A stretch of 64,000 nt of DNA from Polaromonas sp. GTDB lineage: Bacteria > Pseudomonadota > Gammaproteobacteria > Burkholderiales > Burkholderiaceae. A program made the position numbers and the translations under genes. Below, one piece after another: positions 9,119-18,285 of this stretch. The notes beneath the pieces were generated by a model, which did not search any database, had not been told where the DNA came from, and saw only the letters and a program-made list of their open reading frames with translations. How positions within the stretch are numbered: position 1 is the stretch's first letter; every line of letters begins with the position of its first letter. Where the stretch lies: contig PNMH01000001.1 in assembly GCA_013823505.1 (NCBI GenBank), positions 62,001-126,000 of the forward strand. The letters run 5' to 3'.

Positions 9119-10129
9119 TCAGACCTCGTCGTACACAACTTCGAGGGTGGGCTTGCTGGTGTCGGTCTTGCCGCACATGTCGAACTGGGTGGCGGGCTCC
9201 AGCACCACGTCGCGGCCCACGGCCGAGGCGGAGAACAGGCCGAGCAGTTCGTCCTGCGTCATGGGCTTGGGGCGCATGGGGGTGGAGTTGCCCACGTTCT
9301 CGGCGAGCTGGGCAAACATGGGACCCCAGACCGATTCGGGGCGGCCGATGATTTCGTAGCTGGCGCTCTTGCGGCGGATGTCGTCGTCGGCCGGGATCAC
9401 CGAAAGCACCGGGATGCCAACCGCTTCGGCGAAGTTCATCGCCTCGCCGGTGCCGTCGTCGCGGTTGATCACCATGCCGGCCACGCCGACGTTACCGCCG
9501 AGCTTGCGGAAGTACTCCACCGCGCTGCAGACGTTGTTGGCCACGTAGAGCGACTGCAGGTCGTTCGACGCCACCACGATGACCTTCTGGCACATGTCGC
9601 GGGCAATCGGCAGGCCGAAGCCGCCGCACACCACGTCGCCCAGGAAGTCGAGCAGCACGTAGTCGAAACCCCACTCGTGGAAGCCGAGTTTTTCCAGCAG
9701 CTCGAAGCCGTGGATGATGCCGCGGCCACCGCAGCCGCGGCCGACCTCGGGGCCACCGAGTTCCATGGCGTAGACGCCGTCGCGCTTGAAGCAGACATCG
9801 CCGATGGACACCGCTTCACCGGCGAGCTTTTTCTTCGACGAGGTTTCAATGATGGTGGGGCAGGCGCGGCCACCGAACAGCAGGCTGGTGGTGTCGCTCT
9901 TGGGATCGCAGCCGATCAGCAGCACCTTCTTGCCCTGCTGGGCCATCATGTAGCTGAGGTTGGCCAGGGTGAAACTCTTGCCGATGCCGCCCTTGCCGTA
10001 GATGGCAATGATCTGGGTTTCCTTCTTCACTTCGCCGGTGTGCACCGGTGTGGGTTCGATGGCGGCTTCGGCGCGCAGCTGCTCCATGAACTTGGCCGAC
10101 TGCACTTGGGTGACGGGGATTGCGTTCAT
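9119..10129 (-). CDS. bchX: Chlorophyllide a reductase iron protein subunit X
   Basis: BchX is the nitrogenase-iron-protein-like ATPase that passes electrons to BchYZ. The 336-residue protein carries a P-loop YGKGGIGKS (residues 44-52), the CDPKSDTT motif that follows it, and cysteines in the GGRGI region that bridge the dimer's [4Fe-4S] cluster. The start ATG at 10129 shares one base with the bchC stop. The 30-odd residue N-terminal extension before the P-loop domain is normal for BchX compared with BchL or NifH. Confidence 0.97.
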   Translation of the reverse strand: MNAIPVTQVQSAKFMEQLRAEAAIEPTPVHTGEVKKETQIIAIYGKGGIGKSFTLANLSYMMAQQGKKVLLIGCDPKSDTTSLLFGGRACPTIIETSSKKKLAGEAVSIGDVCFKRDGVYAMELGGPEVGRGCGGRGIIHGFELLEKLGFHEWGFDYVLLDFLGDVVCGGFGLPIARDMCQKVIVVASNDLQSLYVANNVCSAVEYFRKLGGNVGVAGMVINRDDGTGEAMNFAEAVGIPVLSVIPADDDIRRKSASYEIIGRPESVWGPMFAQLAENVGNSTPMRPKPMTQDELLGLFSASAVGRDVVLEPATQFDMCGKTDTSKPTLEVVYDEV

Positions 10130-11091
10130 CAGTTTCTCCAGTCCAGGACCATCTTCAGACACTGCGGATCGCCGAAGGCGGCCGCATAGGCGTCGCTTGC
10201 GCGGGCCGGGGTTTCGGTGTGGGTGATCAGGCCGTCCAGGCACAGGCGCCCGGTCTGTACGAGCTGCGTCACGGCCACGAGGTCGGCGCGCTTCCATTCG
10301 GCGGCGGCGCGGATCTGTGCTTCGCGCATGAAGGCCGGTGCGAAGGCAAACGAGATGTCGTTCTTGTAAAAGCCGGCGAGCACCACCTCGCCACCTTTGG
10401 CCAGGCGCGGGATCACCTTGTTCAGGATCTCGGAGTCCCCGCTCACGTCGTAGATCGCGCGGTAGTCCTTGCGCGTGTCTTCTTCGGGGCTGATGACGCT
10501 GTAGCCCTCAGCACCCACGCGGCGGGCGGCTTGTGTTTCCCACACCACGGGGGCAGGGGCACCGGCGGCCACCGTGAGTCGGGCCAGCAGGCGGCCCATG
10601 ACACCGTGGCCAATGATCAGTTCGGGCGGCGTGCCCGGCGCGCGGCTGCCGCCGAAGGTGACCGAGTGGTAGGCGGTGGCGGCCAGGGCCAGCAGCACCA
10701 TCTGCGAGCCCAGGTCGTTGTGCAGCTTGACCACGCGGTCATGAGACACCACCAGGCGCGAGCCGGCGCCGCCGAAGAGGTTGTGCACGCCCTCGAAGCT
10801 GTAGGAGCCGGGAACGAAGACCTGGTCGCCGATCTGGATCTGCGCCTGGCCGTGGCCACAGTCGCCCTGGGTGCGCACCACGCGGCCCACGGTCTCGTAG
10901 CCCGGGACCAGCGGGTAGCCCATGCCGGGGAAGGGCGGCATGCTGCCGTCCCACAGCAAGCGCTCGGTGCCGGTGCTGATGCCGCTGTACTCGACCTCGA
11001 CTTCCAGGTCGCCGTCGGTGAGGCCGCGAAGCTCCAGTGCCCGCACCGAGAGGTTGCATGGGCTCTGAAAAACGATGGCTTGGGCTTGCAT
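10129..11091 (-). CDS. bchC: Bacteriochlorophyllide 3-hydroxyethyl dehydrogenase BchC
   Basis: BchC is an NAD-dependent medium-chain dehydrogenase that oxidises the 3-hydroxyethyl group to the acetyl group of bacteriochlorophyll a. The 320-residue protein shows SGISTGTERLLWDGSMPPFPG and YPLVPGYETVG, diagnostic of BchC, and a Rossmann segment LIIGHGVMGRLLARL. The start ATG at 11091 gives the family-typical N-terminus. The only good promoter in front of it would start transcription within a base or two of this ATG, so the mRNA from that promoter would be almost leaderless. Confidence 0.96.
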   Translation of the reverse strand: MQAQAIVFQSPCNLSVRALELRGLTDGDLEVEVEYSGISTGTERLLWDGSMPPFPGMGYPLVPGYETVGRVVRTQGDCGHGQAQIQIGDQVFVPGSYSFEGVHNLFGGAGSRLVVSHDRVVKLHNDLGSQMVLLALAATAYHSVTFGGSRAPGTPPELIIGHGVMGRLLARLTVAAGAPAPVVWETQAARRVGAEGYSVISPEEDTRKDYRAIYDVSGDSEILNKVIPRLAKGGEVVLAGFYKNDISFAFAPAFMREAQIRAAAEWKRADLVAVTQLVQTGRLCLDGLITHTETPARASDAYAAAFGDPQCLKMVLDWRN

Positions 11092-11095
11092 GATG

Positions 11096-11139
11096 TGTAT
11101 TAAAGAGTTGACATCTAAAAGTGTCAAGACAAAGTGACA
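11096..11139 (-). promoter_or_regulatory. bchC promoter with two tandem PpsR/CrtJ operators
   Basis: Two TGT-N12-ACA palindromes lie at 11096-11113 and 11122-11139, exactly 8 bp apart. This is the arrangement known for CrtJ-repressed bchC in Rhodobacter capsulatus. The upstream site has perfect TGTCA/TGACA arms; the downstream one is weaker on one arm. On the minus strand TTGACA (11127-11122), a 17-base spacer and TTTAAT (11104-11099) form a near-consensus sigma-70 promoter, so bound repressor would cover both the -35 and the -10. The upstream operator overlaps the crtF stop codon. Confidence 0.85.
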
Positions 11140-12341
11140 CTATTTCCCGGGCCTGCGGGTAAACCCCTAGCGTTGCCCCGAGATTTGCGGCCGAGCAGCA
11201 GCTGTGCGTGCAGCGGCATCGGGTTCGGCACGCGTTCGATGTGGGTGAAACCGGCGTCTGCCATGAGGGCGGACAACTCGGCCGGTGTGCGCAGGCGACC
11301 CGAGCCCATGGCCATCAGGTAGAAGTGGAAATACGGGTCGCTGGGCTCGGGTGCGCCGCCGACCTGCGCCATGGGCTCGGCCAGCAGCAGCGTGCCGCCC
11401 AGCGGCAGGGCGTCAAAAATGGCGCGCAGCACGACCCTCACGTCGCCATCGGGGTGGTCGTGGGCTACCCGCACCAGGGTCACCAGATCAGCGCCACGGG
11501 GCAAGGCGTCTTTGGTGAAGCTGCCGCCATGGGTGCTGATCCGGTCGCTCAAGCCCTGGCGCTGCACGTGGTCGGCGGCCAGCGCGGCCACCGGGGGCAG
11601 GTCAAACAGTTTCAGCTGAAGGTGCGTGTGGCGTTGTGCCAGGGCGCTGACCCAGCCGCCCATGCCGCCGCCCACGTCGAGCACCACGCGGTGTTCGGCA
11701 AATGGGTAGGCGCTCAGCAACTCTTCGATCACGAAGCGCTGCGACGTGGACATGAGCGAGGAGTAACGCGCGAACTGGTCGCTGGGTGCCGGCGCCTGCG
11801 GGTTGCCTGCCGGGTCTTCGGTGTAGGGCCAATAGGCGTGCATGCGCGCGGCGTTCGGGTCGCGCAGCAGGGCCAGCGGGTCGCGCATGTCCTCGTAGAG
11901 CACGGCGTTGTGCTCGATCATGTCGCGGATGCCCGCGTGCGCCGCCACGGGCGCGCCCATGGTGCCCAGGCCGTAGCGGCCAGCGCCCCGCCGCTCCAGC
12001 AGCTGCAGCGCCACGGCCGAGTCGAGCAGGCGGGCGAGCTGGGCGGTGGGCAGGCGGCACTGCGTGGCCAGTTCGTCGGCGGTGCGCGGTGCCTCCAGCA
12101 CCTGTTCAAAGAGTTTCAGGCGCACACAGGCCAGCAGCACCTGCGAATGCACGAAGCCGGCCATGAGGTCGAACAACTGGGCCGACCTGCGGCGCACCAG
12201 CCAGCGGGTGAACACGCTGCGGCTGGCCCAGCGGTTGAGCGCCGGGCTGGTCATCCATTGGTCGATGCGGCTGGCGAGGCGGTCGCGCCACGAGGGCGGT
12301 GGTCCGTCCGAGAGGGGCTTGAGGGCGTCCAGAGCAGCCAT
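11124..12341 (-). CDS. crtF: Demethylspheroidene O-methyltransferase CrtF
   Basis: CrtF is the SAM-dependent methyltransferase that methylates the 1-hydroxy group of demethylspheroidene. The 405-residue protein has an N-terminal helical dimerisation region (about 1-170) and a C-terminal Rossmann domain with the SAM motif VVLDVGGGMGGWVSAL, then LFDLPPVA and the TLVRVAHDHPD catalytic region. The start ATG at 12341 is 11 bp after crtE. Its last codons run into the bchC operator region, so the operator sequence and the CrtF C-terminus constrain each other. Confidence 0.94.
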   Translation of the reverse strand: MAALDALKPLSDGPPPSWRDRLASRIDQWMTSPALNRWASRSVFTRWLVRRRSAQLFDLMAGFVHSQVLLACVRLKLFEQVLEAPRTADELATQCRLPTAQLARLLDSAVALQLLERRGAGRYGLGTMGAPVAAHAGIRDMIEHNAVLYEDMRDPLALLRDPNAARMHAYWPYTEDPAGNPQAPAPSDQFARYSSLMSTSQRFVIEELLSAYPFAEHRVVLDVGGGMGGWVSALAQRHTHLQLKLFDLPPVAALAADHVQRQGLSDRISTHGGSFTKDALPRGADLVTLVRVAHDHPDGDVRVVLRAIFDALPLGGTLLLAEPMAQVGGAPEPSDPYFHFYLMAMGSGRLRTPAELSALMADAGFTHIERVPNPMPLHAQLLLGRKSRGNARGLPAGPGNSVTLS

Positions 12342-12352
12342 GGCGGGGTCTT

Positions 12353-13264
12353 TCAAGCGGCCAGACGCACAGCGGGGTGGTCGGCGGTGCGCTGGAGTTC
12401 GATGCGGTCGCAGGTGCTCTGCGGGATCAGGCGGCGCGACTCGTGCAGCACGAGCTGGCGCATGGCGCGGCGGCTGAGGCATTCGGGCACCGAGTCGATG
12501 GCGGCCTGCATCAGGCCGTGGAAATGGTCGATGGCGCCCACCAGGCCGAGGTCGGCTGCGGCGCTGGGGCGGCCGTGCTGCGCGTCCTGCCCGGCGGGTT
12601 TGCCCAGTTCGTCGGCTTGCATCAGCACGTCGCGGATGTCGTCGGCCACCTGGTAGGCCTCGCCCAGGCATTCGCCCAGCGCGCGCCAGCCTTCGGGGTC
12701 GGCGCCCGCGGCCTGGGCGCCAGCGCAGGTGGACGCCACGAACAGGGCGCCGGTCTTGGCGCGCTGGTACTGGCTGAGGTCAACGCGGTTCTCGCACTCC
12801 CAGGCTTGACCGGCCACGATCCCGTCGGGCGCACCGGTGCCGATGCACACGGTGTCGATCAAGCCGGAGAGGCGGGTGGGGTGCGAGCGGCCTGCGCGGG
12901 CCAGCACCTGGTAAGCCATGACGATCAGTGCGTCACCCGTGAGCAGGGCCAGTGGTTCGCCGTACACCTTGTGAACCGTGGGCTGGCCGCGGCGCGTGTC
13001 GGCGTCGTCGAAGCAGGGCATGTCGTCGTGCACCAGCGAGGCGCAGTGCAGCAGCTCGATGGCCATGGCGGCGGCGTTGGTGAGGGCGGGTGCGTCTTCA
13101 CCGCAGGCGGATGCCACGGCCAGGCACAGCTGCGGGCGGATGCGCGCGCCACCCGGAAACACGGCGTGGCGCATGGCGGCCATCAAGCGCGGCGGAGCGC
13201 TGGGGCTGCTGGCCTGGGTCAACTCGTGATCCAGCGCGGCCTGTATGCGAGTCATCATGTCCAT
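12353..13264 (-). CDS. crtE: Geranylgeranyl diphosphate synthase CrtE
   Basis: CrtE makes the C20 precursor for carotenoids and for the phytyl chain of bacteriochlorophyll. The 303-residue trans-prenyltransferase has the first aspartate-rich motif HDDMPCFDDAD (79-89) and the second DDIRD (208-212). A GGARIRPQL block, typical of the family, lies near residue 39. It is the first gene of the minus-strand superoperon, directly downstream of two PpsR/CrtJ palindromes. It could in principle act as a farnesyl synthase, but the context with crtF and bch genes makes CrtE much more likely. Confidence 0.93.
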   Translation of the reverse strand: MDMMTRIQAALDHELTQASSPSAPPRLMAAMRHAVFPGGARIRPQLCLAVASACGEDAPALTNAAAMAIELLHCASLVHDDMPCFDDADTRRGQPTVHKVYGEPLALLTGDALIVMAYQVLARAGRSHPTRLSGLIDTVCIGTGAPDGIVAGQAWECENRVDLSQYQRAKTGALFVASTCAGAQAAGADPEGWRALGECLGEAYQVADDIRDVLMQADELGKPAGQDAQHGRPSAAADLGLVGAIDHFHGLMQAAIDSVPECLSRRAMRQLVLHESRRLIPQSTCDRIELQRTADHPAVRLAA

Positions 13265-13289
13265 GAGAGCCCCTTCACCGTGGTCGGAA

Positions 13290-13359
13290 TGTCACCAATG
13301 TGTGACATAAGAAGGTGTCAATCTAACATGACACTTGCAATTGTCAAAGGGTCTTTTCT
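13290..13359 (-). promoter_or_regulatory. PpsR/CrtJ operator array upstream of crtE
   Basis: Two TGT-N12-ACA palindromes with perfect TGTCA/TGACA arms lie at 13290-13307 and 13316-13333, again 8 bp apart. A third half site, TGTCA at 13342, continues at the same 26-bp period, although its partner arm (to 13359) is degenerate. On the minus strand, TTGACA at 13321-13316 could be a -35 element; no convincing -10 follows at 16-18 bp. Repression of crtE-crtF by a PpsR/CrtJ protein is inferred from the motif; the regulator gene is not in the window. Confidence 0.8.
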
Positions 13360-13480
13360 TGTGCAGCGCACACAAAAAATGCCGTCCTCAACGAACCGGA
13401 AATGCCGACGACCACGACTCGAAGTCCATACGTGCCATGGGTTTTTCCGGTTTGTTCGCCAAAACGTCTGGTGCTATAAG

Positions 13481-13504
13481 TGTCACGTCAAGTTGACATA
13501 TGAT
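13481..13504 (+). promoter_or_regulatory. PpsR/CrtJ-type palindrome and possible -10 upstream of ccmA
   Basis: TGT-N12-ACA with perfect TGTCA/TGACA arms lies at 13481-13498. It is followed at once by TATGAT (13499-13504), a good -10 candidate that would start RNA near 13511, 44 bases before ccmA. It lies about 150 bp from the crtE operators and closer to ccmA, so it more plausibly controls the plus-strand ccm operon. This is a motif-based prediction. Confidence 0.6.
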
Positions 13505-13554
13505 TTTTGAGACACACCGGTGAAGCACCCCACGTCCCGCCCGAAAGTACGTCC

Positions 13555-14178
13555 ATGAGCGATGCACTGGTCTTCAACCAGGTGAGCTGCGTTCGTGGTG
13601 GACGCACCCTGTTCAGCGGCCTCAACCTGCACTTGGCCGGCGGACAGTTGCTGCGCGTGGCCGGGGCCAACGGCGCCGGCAAGACCAGCTTGCTGCGCCT
13701 GATCTGCGGACTGCTCAGCCCCACCGAAGGCCAGGTGCTGTGGCGTGGCCAGCCCCTGGCGGTGCAGCGCGAACAGTGGGGCCGTGATCTTGTGTACCTG
13801 GGCCACGCCGCCGCGCTCAAGGACGACCTGTCACCGCTGGACAACCTGTTGTCCGCCTGCACCCTGGGCGGCCAGACGGCCCGCCGGGCAAGCGCGCTGC
13901 AGGCGCTCACCGATGCGGGCCTGCGCGGCTTCGAGCGCACGCCCGCGCGCCGCCTCTCGCAAGGCCAGCGTCGCCGCTGCGGGCTGGCCCGCCTGGTGCT
14001 GGCGCGATCGTCACCGCTGTGGGTGCTCGACGAACCCTTCAACGCACTCGACACCGCCGCCACCGCCTGGCTCGAAGGCCTGGTCCGCGCGCAGCTGCTG
14101 CGCGGCGGCTCGGTGGTGCTCACCAGCCACCAGGGCGTGGCGCTCGACGACACGCCGCACCAGGTGCTCAGCCTGTGA
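13555..14178 (+). CDS. ccmA: Heme exporter ATP-binding protein CcmA
   Basis: CcmA is the ABC ATPase of the CcmABCD complex, which releases holo-CcmE for cytochrome c maturation. The 207-residue protein has Walker A GANGAGKTS (37-45), the signature LSQGQRRRCGLARL and Walker B WVLDEPFNALD. The ATG at 13555 is preferred to a frame-compatible start 48 bases upstream because it gives the usual length and N-terminus. It is the first gene of a nine-gene operon with overlaps at almost every junction. Confidence 0.95.
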   Translation: MSDALVFNQVSCVRGGRTLFSGLNLHLAGGQLLRVAGANGAGKTSLLRLICGLLSPTEGQVLWRGQPLAVQREQWGRDLVYLGHAAALKDDLSPLDNLLSACTLGGQTARRASALQALTDAGLRGFERTPARRLSQGQRRRCGLARLVLARSSPLWVLDEPFNALDTAATAWLEGLVRAQLLRGGSVVLTSHQGVALDDTPHQVLSL

Positions 14179-14894
14179 TCACCAGCGTGGCCACCCATGC
14201 ACCCGACTCCGCCGCGCCGCAGGGCTGGCTGGACGGTTTTCGCTGCGTGTTCCAGCGAGACCTGCGCATCGCCCTGCGCCGGCGCACCGACTCGCTGGCC
14301 GCGGTGGTGTTTTTCGTCATGGTGGTGAGCCTGTTTCCGCTGGGGGTGGGGCCGGAGCCCGGGCTGCTTCGCACCATGGCGCCGGGCGTGGTGTGGGTGG
14401 CGGCCCTGCTGGCCTGCACGCTGCCACTGGCACGCCTGTTTGCCGACGATCTGCAGGACGGCACGCTCGAACAACTGCTGCTCTCCACCCACCCGCTGCC
14501 CATGCTGGTGCTGGGCAAGATCGCCGCGCACTGGTGCGGCTCGGCGTTGCTGCTGGTGCTGGTGTCGCCGCTGCTGGCGCTGCAGTTCGATCTCTCGGCA
14601 TCGGCCACCGGTGTGCTGCTGCTCACGCTGCTGATCGGCTCGCCGGTGCTCAGCCTGGTGGGTGCGATCGGCGCGGCACTCACGCTGGGCCTGCGCGGCG
14701 GTGGGGTGCTGATGTCGCTGCTCACGCTGCCGCTGGTGATCCCGGTGCTGATCTTCGGCGCGGGCGCGGTCGAGGCGCACACCGCCGGGCTGGGGGTGGG
14801 CGGCCATTTTTCGCTGCTCGGTGCCTTGCTGCTGCTGAGCCTGTTTGCCGCGCCGCTGGTGACCAGCGCCGCCTTGCGCATCTCGATGGAGTGA
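14175..14894 (+). CDS. ccmB: Heme exporter membrane protein CcmB
   Basis: CcmB is the membrane partner of CcmA. The 239-residue protein has about six transmembrane segments, the N-terminal RDLRIALRRRTD typical of the family, and LARLFADDLQDGTLEQLLLS near residue 85. The start is a GTG that overlaps the ccmA stop (GTGA), which sets the start and suggests coupling. It lies 4 bp before ccmC. Confidence 0.93.
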   Translation: MITSVATHAPDSAAPQGWLDGFRCVFQRDLRIALRRRTDSLAAVVFFVMVVSLFPLGVGPEPGLLRTMAPGVVWVAALLACTLPLARLFADDLQDGTLEQLLLSTHPLPMLVLGKIAAHWCGSALLLVLVSPLLALQFDLSASATGVLLLTLLIGSPVLSLVGAIGAALTLGLRGGGVLMSLLTLPLVIPVLIFGAGAVEAHTAGLGVGGHFSLLGALLLLSLFAAPLVTSAALRISME

Positions 14895-14898
14895 CCCC

Positions 14899-15642
14899 AT
14901 GAGTTCAATCAACTGGTTTCATTACGCGGCGCCGCAGCGCTTCTACCCGCTGGCGGGCCAGCTGGTGCCGTGGTTTGGCGCGCTGGCCGTGGTGCTCACC
15001 GCCATTGGCCTTTACATCGGCCTGTGGGTGGCCCCCACCGACGCGCAGCAGGGCGAGGCCTACCGCATCATCTTTGTGCACGTGCCCACGGCCTGGATGT
15101 CGATGGTGGTCTACCTGGCCATGGCCACCTGGGCGGCCATCGGGCTGGTGTTCAACTCGCGCCTCTCGTCCATGATGGCCACGGCGCTGGCACCCACCGG
15201 CGCACTCATGACCTTTCTCGCGCTGTGGACCGGCGCGCTCTGGGGAAAACCCACCTGGGGCACCTGGTGGGTGTGGGACGCGCGGCTCACCTCCGAGCTG
15301 GTGCTGCTCTTTCTCTACATCGGCTTCATGGCGCTGCACAGCGCCATCGACGACACGCGCCGCGCCGACCGTGCCGCCGGGCTGCTGGCCATCGTGGGCG
15401 TGGTCAACCTGCCCATCATCTACTTTTCAGTGCAATGGTGGAACACGCTGCACCAGGGCGCATCGGTCAGCATCACCAAAGCCCCGAGCATGGCCACGCC
15501 CATGCTCCTGGGCATGCTGGTGATGGCGCTGGCCTGCTGGATGTACTGCATCGCCGTGGCGCTGGCCCGGGTGCGTTTGATCATGCTGGAGCGCGAACGC
15601 CATGCGCCCTGGGCGCGGCAGGCACTGGAGGGCCTCACATGA
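14899..15642 (+). CDS. ccmC: Heme handling protein CcmC
   Basis: CcmC delivers heme to the periplasmic chaperone CcmE. The 247-residue protein has six predicted transmembrane segments and the tryptophan-rich WWD motif WGTWWVWDARLTSELVL, flanked by conserved His residues (FVHVPTAWM before it). It overlaps ccmD by ATGA. Length and motifs are normal for the family. Confidence 0.96.
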   Translation: MSSINWFHYAAPQRFYPLAGQLVPWFGALAVVLTAIGLYIGLWVAPTDAQQGEAYRIIFVHVPTAWMSMVVYLAMATWAAIGLVFNSRLSSMMATALAPTGALMTFLALWTGALWGKPTWGTWWVWDARLTSELVLLFLYIGFMALHSAIDDTRRADRAAGLLAIVGVVNLPIIYFSVQWWNTLHQGASVSITKAPSMATPMLLGMLVMALACWMYCIAVALARVRLIMLERERHAPWARQALEGLT

Positions 15643-15812
15643 ACAGCTTGGGTGAGTTGGTGGCCATGGGCGGCTACGGCCTGTATGTGTGGGGGTCGCT
15701 GGGCATGTGCGCGGCGGTGGTGGTGGCCGAGCTGATGGTGATCCGATTGCGCCGCCGCCTGCTCGCGCAAGAGGCGGGCGATGAGCGCGCCACCGAGGAG
15801 CACGTGGCATGA
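15639..15812 (+). CDS. ccmD: Small heme exporter subunit CcmD
   Basis: This 57-residue single-span protein sits in the canonical ccmD slot between ccmC and ccmE. Its ATG overlaps the ccmC stop (ATGA) and its own stop overlaps ccmE. The sequence has the typical [12 protein letters not shown] entry to a transmembrane helix (about 11-35), followed by a basic RLRRRLL cytoplasmic stretch. CcmD is needed to release holo-CcmE from CcmABC. Confidence 0.92.
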   Translation: MNSLGELVAMGGYGLYVWGSLGMCAAVVVAELMVIRLRRRLLAQEAGDERATEEHVA

Positions 15813-16273
15813 AGCCGCGCAACCGACGACTCGTGGCGCTGGGTGTTGGCCTGGCCACATTGGCTGCGGCCACCGCGCTGGTGCTCAACGCCTTCAACAG
15901 CAACCTGGTGTTTTTCTTCAGCCCCACGCAGGTGATGGCCAACGAGGCGCCGCGTGAGCGGGCGTTTCGCGTGGGTGGCTTGGTGGAGCAGGGCAGTGTG
16001 GTGCGCGAACCCCAGGGGTTGACCATCCGTTTCATGGTGACCGACACAGCCAAGAGCATCCCGGTGACCTACACCGGCCTGCTGCCCGACCTGTTCCAGG
16101 AGGGCAAGGGCGTGGTGGCGCAGGGCAAGCTGGGCACAGACGGTGTGTTCCGCGCCGACCAGGTGCTGGCCAAACACGACGAGAACTACATGGCACCCGA
16201 AGCGGCCGATGCACTGGCCAAGGCCCGCGCCGGGCAGAACTCGCTGGTGATGCCCGAAGGAGCAAAACCATGA
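15809..16273 (+). CDS. ccmE: Heme chaperone CcmE
   Basis: CcmE is the membrane-anchored periplasmic OB-fold protein that binds heme covalently and hands it to CcmF. The 154-residue protein has an N-terminal anchor (about 8-29) and the heme-binding motif HDENY with His123 and Tyr127. The RRLVALG entry and [16 protein letters not shown] block are typical. The ATGA overlaps with ccmD and ccmF indicate coupled translation. Confidence 0.96.
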   Translation: MKPRNRRLVALGVGLATLAAATALVLNAFNSNLVFFFSPTQVMANEAPRERAFRVGGLVEQGSVVREPQGLTIRFMVTDTAKSIPVTYTGLLPDLFQEGKGVVAQGKLGTDGVFRADQVLAKHDENYMAPEAADALAKARAGQNSLVMPEGAKP

Positions 16274-18285
16274 TTCCCGAACTCGGTCACTTCGCCGCCG
16301 TGCTGGCGCTGGTGATGGCGCTGGTGCAGAGCATGTTTCCGCTGGTGGGCGCGCACCAGGGCCGTCGCCACTGGATGGCGCTGGCCCGCCCGGCCGCCTT
16401 CGCCCAGTTCGTTCTGCTGGCGGTGTCGTTCGGCTGCCTCATGCACGCCTTCGTCACCAGCGACTTCTCGGTGCTGCTGGCCGCGCAGAACTCGCACACC
16501 AGTTCACCGCTGATCTACCGCATCACCGCCGTCTGGGGCAACCACGAAGGCTCCATCTTGCTGTGGAGCCTGATCCTGGCCGGCTGGACACTGGCCGTGG
16601 CCGTGTTCTCCGACCAGCTCGACGAGCCCATGCGCGCCCGCGTGCTGGGCGTGATGGGCTTGATCAGCGTGGGCTTCCTGCTCTTCACCCTGCTCACCTC
16701 CAACCCGTTCGAGCGCCTGTACCCGGTGCCGCTGGACGGCAAAGACCTCAACCCCCTGCTGCAAGACCTGGGTATGGCGATCCACCCGCCCATGCTCTAC
16801 ATGGGTTACGTGGGCTTTGTGGTGGCGTTTGCGTTCGCGGTAGCGGCCCTGCTGGCCGGCCGGGTGGACGCGGCCTGGGCGCACTGGTCGCGCCCGTGGA
16901 CCACCATGGCCTGGTGCTTCCTCACGGTGGGCATTGCGCTGGGCAGCTTCTGGGCCTACTACGAGCTGGGCTGGGGTGGCTGGTGGTTCTGGGACCCGGT
17001 GGAAAACGCTTCTTTCATGCCGTGGCTGGTGGGCACGGCGCTGATCCATTCGCTTTCGGTCACCGAGAAGCGCGGTGGCTTCAAGCTCTGGACCGCGCTG
17101 CTGGCGATCCTGGCGTTTTCGCTCTCGCTGCTGGGCACCTTCATCGTGCGCTCGGGTGTGCTGAGTTCGGTGCACGCGTTTGCCACCGATCCCGAACGCG
17201 GCCTGTTCATCCTGGTGTTCTTCACCATCGTGGTGGGCGGCTCGCTCACCTTGTTTGCCTGGCGCGGTCCCAAGGTGGGCGGTGGCGGCGCGTTCGAGAT
17301 GCTCTCGCGCGAAAGCCTGCTGCTGGCCAACAACGTGCTGCTGGTGGTGGCCGCGGCCGCGGTCCTGCTGGGCACGCTCTACCCCTTGCTCATCGACGCG
17401 CTCGGCATGGGCAAGCTCTCGGTCGGCCCGCCTTACTTCAACGCGGTGTTTGTTCCGCTCATTGCACCGGCCCTGTTCCTCATGGGCGTGGGGCCGCTGG
17501 CGCGCTGGCGCCAGGCCTCATTGGGCGACCTGGCGCACCAGCTGCGCTGGGCCGCCGGTGTGAGCGTGGCCAGCGCGGTCATTGCGCCGCTGGTGCTGCA
17601 GCGCTGGACCCCGCTCACCGGCCTGGGCCTGCTGCTCGCGGTGTGGGTCGCGAGCACGGCGGTGCTCAACCTGGTGCAGCGCCTGCGCGCCCATCCTTCT
17701 TCGGCCTGGGTCGCGTTTCGCGCGCAGCCGGGCAGTTACTTCGGCATGTTGCTGGCGCACTTCGGCGTGGCGGTGTTCATCGCCGGGGTCACCGTGGTCA
17801 GCAGCTTCCAGACAGAGAACGATGTGCGCATGGAGGTGGGCCAGACCGCCGAGGTGGGTGGCCACAACATCCGGCTCGACAGCATGGACCTGGTGCAAGG
17901 GCCGAACTACACCTCGGCCCGCGCCACGCTCACCGTGAGCCGCGATGGCGATCTGGTGGCGGTGTTGCACCCCGAGCGGCGCATCTACACCGTGAGCCGC
18001 ACGGCCATGACCGAAGTGGCCATCGACCGCGGCGTGATGCGCGACGTGTACGTGGCGCTGGGCGAGCCGGTGAGCGAAACCGCCTGGAGCGTGCGCCTGC
18101 ACCACAAGCCCATGGTCAACTGGATCTGGGGTGGTTGTCTGCTGATGGCGCTGGGGGGACTGCTCGCGGTGATGGACCGGCGCTACCGCGTGCGCAAGGC
18201 CGCTGTGGTGGCACCGGCCGCGCCGTCCGCTGGCAATGTGGGCACGGTGCGCCCGGTGATGACGGCGCGGAGCGCGCGCCCATGA
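16270..18285 (+). CDS. ccmF: Cytochrome c heme lyase subunit CcmF
   Basis: CcmF ligates heme to the CXXCH site of apocytochromes. The 671-residue length is normal. The protein is highly hydrophobic with many transmembrane spans and contains the WWD segment [19 protein letters not shown] (about residues 236-254), with conserved His residues nearby. It overlaps ccmE (ATGA) and ccmG (ATGA). Clients in this window include PufC, CcoO, CcoP and the small cytochrome c at 46218-46523. Confidence 0.97.
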   Translation: MIPELGHFAAVLALVMALVQSMFPLVGAHQGRRHWMALARPAAFAQFVLLAVSFGCLMHAFVTSDFSVLLAAQNSHTSSPLIYRITAVWGNHEGSILLWSLILAGWTLAVAVFSDQLDEPMRARVLGVMGLISVGFLLFTLLTSNPFERLYPVPLDGKDLNPLLQDLGMAIHPPMLYMGYVGFVVAFAFAVAALLAGRVDAAWAHWSRPWTTMAWCFLTVGIALGSFWAYYELGWGGWWFWDPVENASFMPWLVGTALIHSLSVTEKRGGFKLWTALLAILAFSLSLLGTFIVRSGVLSSVHAFATDPERGLFILVFFTIVVGGSLTLFAWRGPKVGGGGAFEMLSRESLLLANNVLLVVAAAAVLLGTLYPLLIDALGMGKLSVGPPYFNAVFVPLIAPALFLMGVGPLARWRQASLGDLAHQLRWAAGVSVASAVIAPLVLQRWTPLTGLGLLLAVWVASTAVLNLVQRLRAHPSSAWVAFRAQPGSYFGMLLAHFGVAVFIAGVTVVSSFQTENDVRMEVGQTAEVGGHNIRLDSMDLVQGPNYTSARATLTVSRDGDLVAVLHPERRIYTVSRTAMTEVAIDRGVMRDVYVALGEPVSETAWSVRLHHKPMVNWIWGGCLLMALGGLLAVMDRRYRVRKAAVVAPAAPSAGNVGTVRPVMTARSARP

